From positions 1 to 25,889 of the IMG/VR virus record IMGVR_UViG_3300024273_001935: a stretch of 25,889 nt of DNA; one strand, written 5' to 3'. The notes below the pieces were generated by a model. That model searched no databases. It had not been told where the DNA came from and worked only from the letters and a program-made list of their open reading frames with translations. The position numbers and the translations under genes were made by a program. The DNA comes from a virus. Below, piece after piece: positions 21,181-25,889 of the stretch (position 1 is its first letter; each line of letters begins with the position of its first letter).

Positions 21181-22845
21181 TTAATTTTTTAGAAGGTCAG
21201 TTAATTCTGGAAAAGTGGCAATTAAATGGTGATTATGATAATTGTCAAGTGGGGTAATGTTGTTCCAAAACTTAGCAGAGTCAAACTCTTTGTTATTGTT
21301 TATCTGATGCAGTATGCTTTCGTATCCATAGGTAGCTCTCCCAAGTGAATCTAAAGGCCGAAGCCATGTGAGATGGCTGTTATATTTTTCCCTGATTTGA
21401 TCTTTTAAAGAGTCAGGAGCACTGTCGACTCTGAGGTAGTCTGGCGTGAACAACATTTGTATATTAAAGTCTGTTGGATTAATTAATCCTTGATCAACCC
21501 ATGATCGATGAAAATCCGGTAAGTGCAGTGCATTGATGATAGATGTGGTTGCTGATATATAAAAATCAATATCGGGGCGGTTAACTAACAGTTCTTTTCT
21601 AAATTTTAGAACATCATTCCATTTTTGCCCAGATCTTAGATATTCTCCTCGTTGATGCTCACCGTCGAGGCTAGCGCCGATACTTATTTTTTTAAAATTT
21701 TTCCACACATCAAATATAGATTTACCACTAAGTGATGATTTTGTCATATTGATATTATAAATTAACTCAACCTCGTGTCGTCCGCGACGATCTAATTCTT
21801 CTACTATTTGATAAAATTGATCAATCATCAATGGTTCGCCGCCGGCAAAATAGATACGTTCTACAGTATCAATATGTTCCAGGATTTGGTCATGTATGTC
21901 ATATGTATTTTTTCCAGCAATTTGTAATGCTTTTACAGATTTATCAATCTGTCCAATTGCTACTGCAGGCTGATACCACGATGAAGAATGCTGTGGTCCA
22001 CAACTTCTGCAGGACAAATTACATAAATTATTAAATCTTGCATCTAAATAATATAAATTAAAATCTTTTAAGAATCCATCAACATGAGTAGATTCAATGT
22101 TATTGACATATTTTATAAAACGTCGATTAGTACTTTTCCGTAGGGTATCTCGTCCAAAAGATTCTTTGGTATAACAATTGTTACATGATTTGGGTTGTTT
22201 ACCTTCCAACATATCTTTTCTTAGTTGTTTAGATATATCTGAATTCCATATTTCTTTTAAAGAATTTTTTGAACAATCACCTAAAATTTCAGTAGATTCA
22301 CAACAGGGTTTAACTTTACTAGATGGGTCAATCATCATACTTGTCCACGGTATCATACAAAAATTATTGCTTTGAAATAACAATTGCTTGTGTTTTGCAG
22401 ATAAAGAATCAACAAGATCGGTATTTTCTAATTTTTGATACTTGATGTAACTAGCCTGATTGGTAAATTCTAATGTATGATAATCCCCATCACATTCATG
22501 TATATGAACCGGAATCTTGTCAAAGCTGACATTGGTTAATACCCAATTGTATTCGTCTTGTATTTTTGTATTAGATGTAACTACGCAAACAAAAAAATTA
22601 GAAATATCAATGTCATTAATAATGGCTTGCAAACTTTCTAACATTATGCCACAACATGACTCTTTTTTGTATGAGTCTTGAGTAATTGTAAAAATTAATC
22701 TATCTGTTGAGTCATACGATTCTTTATGCAGTTTTTTTATTCTGCTGTACAAGTCTTCGACGGACAGGATGTAATCGTCACAATTAATAATATCAATTAC
22801 ATTAAATTGTAATTTAATATTATCAATACATTGATCTATTGTCAT
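21181..22845 (-). CDS. Radical SAM protein with an N-terminal SPASM/twitch-like domain
   Basis: A 554-aa protein. The radical SAM cluster motif CNLSCRSC (Cys275, Cys279, Cys282) is followed by YFAGGEPLM, the SAM-binding GGE motif. Before this core lies a cysteine-rich segment: FCMIPWTS (Cys163), KPCCES (Cys181-182), Cys191, LKEIWNSD, then CNNC (Cys221, Cys224), which matches the SPASM/twitch auxiliary Fe-S pattern but stands N-terminal rather than in its usual C-terminal place. The first 150 aa are not recognised. Relatives modify peptides or other molecules by radical chemistry; the substrate here is unknown. It is visibly AT-rich and lies between the GroES-like gene (2-nt gap) and the cytidylyltransferase. 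Confidence 0.85.
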   Translation of the reverse strand: MTIDQCIDNIKLQFNVIDIINCDDYILSVEDLYSRIKKLHKESYDSTDRLIFTITQDSYKKESCCGIMLESLQAIINDIDISNFFVCVVTSNTKIQDEYNWVLTNVSFDKIPVHIHECDGDYHTLEFTNQASYIKYQKLENTDLVDSLSAKHKQLLFQSNNFCMIPWTSMMIDPSSKVKPCCESTEILGDCSKNSLKEIWNSDISKQLRKDMLEGKQPKSCNNCYTKESFGRDTLRKSTNRRFIKYVNNIESTHVDGFLKDFNLYYLDARFNNLCNLSCRSCGPQHSSSWYQPAVAIGQIDKSVKALQIAGKNTYDIHDQILEHIDTVERIYFAGGEPLMIDQFYQIVEELDRRGRHEVELIYNINMTKSSLSGKSIFDVWKNFKKISIGASLDGEHQRGEYLRSGQKWNDVLKFRKELLVNRPDIDFYISATTSIINALHLPDFHRSWVDQGLINPTDFNIQMLFTPDYLRVDSAPDSLKDQIREKYNSHLTWLRPLDSLGRATYGYESILHQINNNKEFDSAKFWNNITPLDNYHNHHLIATFPELTDLLKN

Positions 22846-22847
22846 GT

Positions 22848-23240
22848 TTAACCAAACCTACTCTTTGACTCTACATGCTCGGCTGTGCTCATGGTGTCGT
22901 CCTGCGGCAGTTCACTTGATACTAGCAAGATATCATTAGGATCAATTCGGCGGATAGTGCGCTCGACCCCAGCATCGTCAATTTCAATACCGCGTGTCCA
23001 TCGACCGTGTGCTACGCAGATCCATTCTCCGACCTTGACATCATTTTGATCTGGCCCAACTGCATATACTTGCCCCCATCTTGGACGGATACCGAGCCCA
23101 GTGCCGTTGTCGTTCAGCAGTACAATACCTGCTGATGTACGGCGTTGTTCAAATGCCATTTCGCTTACGATAACTGCTGCTCTGAGCGGTTGTAGCTCTA
23201 CGGCTGTCAATTGGTGTGGGGCGAATGCTGCTTTGATCAT
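22848..23240 (-). CDS. GroES-like co-chaperonin
   Basis: A 130-aa protein. LQPLRAAVIVSEMAFEQRR aligns with the GroES N-terminal strand and the start of the mobile loop, SAGIVLLND fits the loop end, and GQVYAVGPDQNDVKVGEWI matches the GxVxAVGxG...VGD part of Cpn10. VERTIRRIDPNDILLVSS is the usual C-terminal strand ending. The mobile-loop region is longer than in GroES, as seen in phage co-chaperonins such as T4 gp31, which adapt host GroEL for folding of the major capsid protein. AAGGAA precedes the ATG. The acidic tail after residue 110 is extra. With the ClpA- and DnaJ-like genes, it makes three chaperone-system genes in the window. Confidence 0.85.
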   Translation of the reverse strand: MIKAAFAPHQLTAVELQPLRAAVIVSEMAFEQRRTSAGIVLLNDNGTGLGIRPRWGQVYAVGPDQNDVKVGEWICVAHGRWTRGIEIDDAGVERTIRRIDPNDILLVSSELPQDDTMSTAEHVESKSRFG

Positions 23241-23298
23241 ATGTTCCTTTTAAATTTTGTTGACGCCGGGCTTGCGTTGTGCAGCTCGACGTGGGGTT

Positions 23299-23841
23299 TT
23301 AGTGATTCTTGCTTGACTGCAGGGCTGCTTGTGTCTTGGCAATGGCTGCTGCAAGTCCGCCCTGGGCCACCGATGCTAGTGTGTTGACGCTAGCAGCTTC
23401 GGTTACTGATTCTGCCATTGTAATTGGGTCTGCAATTAACTCAGGGACAGTGTTTGCTAATTCTGCCAGTTCTTCCATTGAATCAATTTCAGGAATATCA
23501 TCGTATGCAGCCAGCACTGATTCATTTACAATTTTTTCTTTGACAGGCCGTGCAGTATCTTTGGCAATTTTTTCCTTGGCTACTTTTTTCTGCGCATGTT
23601 GTTTCTTGGCTGCTCGAGTACTGGTAGTAGGAACAATGGCCGGAGCAGCAGACACTTGTTGCCGATAAAGTTTTTGCACTTGCTTGGGTTTAGATTCCAC
23701 TACACGATTGTTGCCGTCAAGTAAATCTCCACGAGCATTGACATTCATATTGCCCACGGCACGAATTTGTTCACCTTCCAACATCAATGCACCCATATCG
23801 ACTACACGACCCATTGCTGATTTATATACTTTTGTTGCCAT
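23299..23841 (-). CDS. Ala/Lys-rich phage protein of unknown function, 180 aa
   Basis: The protein starts MATKVYKSAMGRVVDMGALM and has an ordered N-terminal part of about 55 aa (GEQIRAVGNMNVNARGDLLDGNN). A Lys/Ala-rich basic stretch follows (about 75-105), then an acidic helical region (IPEIDSMEELAELANTVPEL) and an Ala-rich C-terminal helix. The N-terminus reminds me of a protein common in T4-like aquatic phages, but no function is known to me. The low-complexity charged middle suggests a disordered linker, as in scaffold or virion-associated proteins. AAGGAAC precedes the ATG and a late-type TTAAATAC lies 24 nt upstream, supporting late expression. Confidence 0.72.
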   Translation of the reverse strand: MATKVYKSAMGRVVDMGALMLEGEQIRAVGNMNVNARGDLLDGNNRVVESKPKQVQKLYRQQVSAAPAIVPTTSTRAAKKQHAQKKVAKEKIAKDTARPVKEKIVNESVLAAYDDIPEIDSMEELAELANTVPELIADPITMAESVTEAASVNTLASVAQGGLAAAIAKTQAALQSSKNH

Positions 23842-23864
23842 ATCTGTTCCTTTGAAATATATGC

Positions 23865-23872
23865 GTATTTAA
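23865..23872 (-). promoter_or_regulatory. Late-type TAAATAC motif before the 180-aa gene
   Basis: Minus-strand TTAAATAC (context GCGTTAAATACGC, itself a near-palindrome), 24 nt before ATG 23841. It overlaps the stop codon of the DnaE-like fragment. It fits the recurrent motif seen before the lysis genes. Confidence 0.38.
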
Positions 23873-24381
23873 CGCAAAAATTCTGTTATGTTTAATTCGT
23901 AAAACATGCTGTTGATTTGATGCACTCGTAATTTATAGAGTACATAGCTTGCCACACTGCTGCCACGCCCTACTCCCCAGATAATTTTGTGCTCGTCCAT
24001 AACATCCACCAGATACACCATGTACCGCAGCAGATCAAACAGATCGCGTTCTTGATATAACAGTAGCTCTGCGCCGCACCGCTGTAATTCTGCATCCGTT
24101 GTGCATAGCCCTAAGATATGTTCTGCAATATCCATTGTGCGATATTGCTCGGGCATATGCCACACTTTCTGCTGTGCTGCATGAAACTCTTCGGGTGTGT
24201 CTGATCTTTGCGTATCTGCTATCCAGTTCGGAGAGGGATCTAACAGCTCTGCTAAAAATTCCAGTGTCACAGACGAATCAACAATCATGCCTGACAGTTC
24301 AACAGCATTGTGACCCTTCATTATCAGATCACAAATATCTGCTTCGTTGTACACCAACTCGCTAAACTTATTTTGTATCAT
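23869..24381 (-). CDS. DnaE-like (DNA polymerase III alpha) fragment protein, 170 aa
   Basis: The C-terminal part reads DEHKIIWGVGRGSSVASYVLYKL, close to the conserved GxGRGSAAGSLVAY segment of the bacterial replicative polymerase DnaE (palm region), and ends YELNITEFLR, like the FERFLNPER segment that follows in DnaE. The protein stops there, before the catalytic PDxDxD aspartates, and lacks a PHP domain, so it cannot be a complete polymerase. The first ~120 aa are helical and not recognised. ATG 24381 is preferred over 24441 because it reduces the overlap with the upstream gene to 14 nt. It may be a relic turned to another use, or a regulatory or binding module. Confidence 0.65.
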   Translation of the reverse strand: MIQNKFSELVYNEADICDLIMKGHNAVELSGMIVDSSVTLEFLAELLDPSPNWIADTQRSDTPEEFHAAQQKVWHMPEQYRTMDIAEHILGLCTTDAELQRCGAELLLYQERDLFDLLRYMVYLVDVMDEHKIIWGVGRGSSVASYVLYKLRVHQINSMFYELNITEFLR

Positions 24382-24991
24382 CTCTGCCGAAATTACCAAA
24401 TACAATGGTATTTCCAGTATCTTCGTACTGTGTTGCATCATCTGTATCGTTGTCAGTTGGCCATTGTAAAGATAAATCTCTCCAAGATGTAACCGTATTC
24501 AAACTCATGATATTTTCAGTTTCGATTATTTTCTTATCGTAATGAACCAGGTTAGCATCGTGCCACCAACCATCTTGATCGTACGGACCGATCGGCTCGT
24601 CATCGCCGTGAATATAAGTAACTCCGCCGCCGTGATCGCTGGTCAGTTCTACTTCACCCACGATCATACGGTCTTCGCATAGCGCATTCAGCTTGCAGTA
24701 TAGCATGATACCGATCAGCTGGTCAACTGGATCGTTGGGCAATGTAGTGATCTTCACACCAGCCTTGGCCAATAGCTGACATTGTTCCGTTTCGTCGCTG
24801 TTGATAAACACACTAGAGTCCAGTACGCCTTCAACAAAGAATTTAATGCGTTCAAACGCAATGTTATGGCTCTCGCTGTCAATAGCAGTGGTCATCATCC
24901 ATAAACGAACTGAGTAGTTGTTCATATACATCAAGCCGTTGTAATAAAATCCGGCCACGAAATCAAACGAGTAGTGTAGTCTTACATTCAT
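24368..24991 (-). CDS. Phage protein of unknown function, 207 aa
   Basis: A soluble alpha/beta protein starting MNVRLHYSFDFVAGFYYNG. Hydrophobic and charged stretches alternate (NIAFERIKFFVEGVLDSSVFIN, DQLIGIMLYCKLNALCEDRMIVGEVELTSD), with a Gly/His segment DHGGGVTYIHGDDEP and an acidic C-terminal tail (DNDTDDATQYEDTG). No catalytic pattern could be assigned. It is joined to the 80-aa gene by an ATGA overlap and to the DnaE-like fragment by a 14-nt overlap, so these three form an operon read from the promoter at 25237-25265. Confidence 0.72.
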   Translation of the reverse strand: MNVRLHYSFDFVAGFYYNGLMYMNNYSVRLWMMTTAIDSESHNIAFERIKFFVEGVLDSSVFINSDETEQCQLLAKAGVKITTLPNDPVDQLIGIMLYCKLNALCEDRMIVGEVELTSDHGGGVTYIHGDDEPIGPYDQDGWWHDANLVHYDKKIIETENIMSLNTVTSWRDLSLQWPTDNDTDDATQYEDTGNTIVFGNFGRDDTK

Positions 24992-25230
24992 GATATGTCA
25001 ATAATTTGGTCAAAGTCGGGTCCTTTGCCGTTGGATGATTTATTAAAAAGTGCAGCAGATTTCTCTGCATACTTATTTTGGTGTGTTTCGATTGCCATCT
25101 GAATTTGACGGCAAAGATCGTTATTGCCCATTCGACGAGCAATGCCCATTTTCTTATTGAGTTCTGAGATTTTGGAGCCTAGTTCGTCTATAGTAAACGA
25201 ATCTACGCTGTTTATTAACGGATGTTCCAT
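24988..25230 (-). CDS. Small helical protein of unknown function, 80 aa
   Basis: It starts MEHPLINSVDSFTIDELGSK, followed by a probable coiled-coil helix pair (ISELNKKMGIARRMGNNDLCRQIQMAIETHQNKYAEKS) and a short acidic/Gly tail. No domain was recognised. There is no ribosome site before ATG 25230; a sigma-70-like promoter ends 6 nt before the start codon, so a leaderless transcript is predicted. It is the first gene of an operon with the 207-aa and DnaE-like genes. Confidence 0.7.
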   Translation of the reverse strand: MEHPLINSVDSFTIDELGSKISELNKKMGIARRMGNNDLCRQIQMAIETHQNKYAEKSAALFNKSSNGKGPDFDQIIDIS

Positions 25231-25236
25231 GCGTTA

Positions 25237-25265
25237 AGTATACAGCAGATTGCCCCTAAGGTCAA
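25237..25265 (-). promoter_or_regulatory. Sigma-70-like promoter for the 80-aa gene operon, predicted leaderless
   Basis: Minus-strand TTGACC (25260-25265) and TATACT (25237-25242), each five of six to consensus, with a 17-bp spacer. Six bases (TAACGC) separate the -10 box from ATG 25230, so the start site should fall on the A of the start codon. It lies in the 44-bp gap after the structural gene. Confidence 0.68.
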
Positions 25266-25274
25266 CCTATATGA

Positions 25275-25889
25275 TTAGGCAAATACTGCGCCGTTGTTGC
25301 CAATGCAGAACCACTTGCTGGCAATGTACTGTAAGGTACATGCATCGCCTACTGCGGCAAATGTGATTATTCCTGTGCCCGACGATTTCCATCCTGCGTT
25401 GGCCACAGTAATTACCATGTCGCCACCGGTGGCCACCATTGCAAAAGTTTTAATCTGTCCGTCTTGCCCGGCAAGCAGTGTTGCTACTTCGGCACCGGCA
25501 GTTGTAAAGTAACTCACTGCTTTGGTCAAGCTGGCGTCGGTACTGGGCAATAGGTCTTCACTTGACGCCACAGTCAGTGGAGCAGTAAATTTATTACGCG
25601 GACGAGTCAGCTCACTTAGATAGATCGCTGATCCGCCGTCGTCGGTATGGAACTGGAATTCGTATGTGCCTGTTTCACCAAATGTAATGACATTGGATGC
25701 AAATCCCTGAATACCAACAACACTGGTACTGCTGGAGCTTGCACCCACAGCAGCAGGCAATGTCACAGTGTGTGCAATACTAGACACGGTGATTCTGACT
25801 ATCAGCCACGCTTGAGCGCCGGCGGCCGGAAAGTCAGCAAATGCCAAAGTAATGCTGCCTCCAGTTGTTACTGTTTGATAGTGTCCCAA
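25275..25889 (-). CDS. Probable virion structural protein (tail-fibre or decoration type), C-terminal part
   Basis: The reading frame is open to the right edge, so the gene starts outside the window; 204 codons and the stop are seen. The sequence is rich in Ala, Gly, Ser, Thr and Val with repeated beta-strand patterns (SITLAFADFPAAGAQAWLIVRI, GTYEFQFHTDDGGSAIYLSEL, then TGIITFAAVGDACTLQYIASKWFCIGNNGAVFA). The last segment, ending in a W-x-C/I-GNNG turn, is common at the ends of phage fibre and receptor-binding proteins. No enzymatic motif is seen. It is separated from the next operon by 44 bp containing that operon's promoter. The assignment rests on composition and ending. Confidence 0.6.
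   Translation of the reverse strand: MGHYQTVTTGGSITLAFADFPAAGAQAWLIVRITVSSIAHTVTLPAAVGASSSSTSVVGIQGFASNVITFGETGTYEFQFHTDDGGSAIYLSELTRPRNKFTAPLTVASSEDLLPSTDASLTKAVSYFTTAGAEVATLLAGQDGQIKTFAMVATGGDMVITVANAGWKSSGTGIITFAAVGDACTLQYIASKWFCIGNNGAVFA

Overview
The window looks like part of a double-stranded DNA phage genome of the T4-like (Straboviridae/Kyanoviridae-related) aquatic myovirus type, infecting a Gram-negative bacterium. The evidence is: a gp44-type sliding-clamp loader ATPase; PhoH; a GroES-like co-chaperonin; dCMP deaminase; a complete lysis cassette (GH19 endolysin, overlapping Rz/Rz1-type spanins, three-TM holin) that implies an outer membrane; a GIY-YIG homing-type endonuclease; tightly packed genes with ATGA/GTGA overlaps; and the end of a probable virion structural protein at the right edge. 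No tRNA, rRNA, CRISPR, IS element or integrase is visible. No stretch over 300 bases lacks a gene. Almost everything is on the minus strand, so transcription mostly runs from right to left; only three genes are on the plus strand.

Layout from the left. (1) 1-1482: N-terminal part of a ClpA/ClpC-type AAA+ unfoldase and a DnaJ/CbpA-like co-chaperone. (2) 1489-3594: lysis cassette with late-type promoter motifs, closed by a strong terminator. (3) 3649-12371: an accessory region with a plus-strand sulfotransferase-like gene, an SGNH hydrolase, dCMP deaminase, a DUF2061 protein, a GIY-YIG nuclease, and an operon of P-loop kinase/HxGH nucleotidyltransferase fusion, two sulfotransferase-like P-loop proteins, a 2OG-Fe(II) oxygenase, and tripartite tricarboxylate transporter genes tctC and tctA without tctB. 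(4) 12452-13850: a plus-strand methyltransferase converging on a second SGNH gene. (5) 13883-17126: two conserved-looking hypothetical genes, then a DNA methyltransferase next to a candidate restriction endonuclease driven by a perfect consensus sigma-70 promoter. (6) 17370-20648: phoH converging on a third SGNH gene, a HAD phosphatase, a small unknown gene and gp44. (7) 20727-25889: cytidylyltransferase, SPASM/radical-SAM protein, GroES-like protein, unknown genes, a truncated DnaE-like fragment and a structural protein.

How it may work together. Sigma-70-like promoters, each with a 17-bp spacer, precede clpA, the candidate endonuclease, the HAD gene, gp44 and the 80-aa gene, and would be read by host RNA polymerase early. 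A recurrent TAAATAC element, resembling T4-type late promoters, lies before holin, endolysin, phoH and other genes. The metabolic genes suggest that the phage alters host carboxylate uptake (TctC/TctA), nucleotide pools (dCMP deaminase) and possibly surface or glycan chemistry (SGNH, sulfotransferase-like, radical SAM, cytidylyltransferase). Points most worth a second look: a phage TTT transporter lacking TctB; a candidate phage restriction-modification pair; a possible sulfation gene set; the repeated plus-gene/convergent-SGNH arrangement; two apparently leaderless genes; and a transcription terminator hidden inside the catalytic region of an antisense gene.
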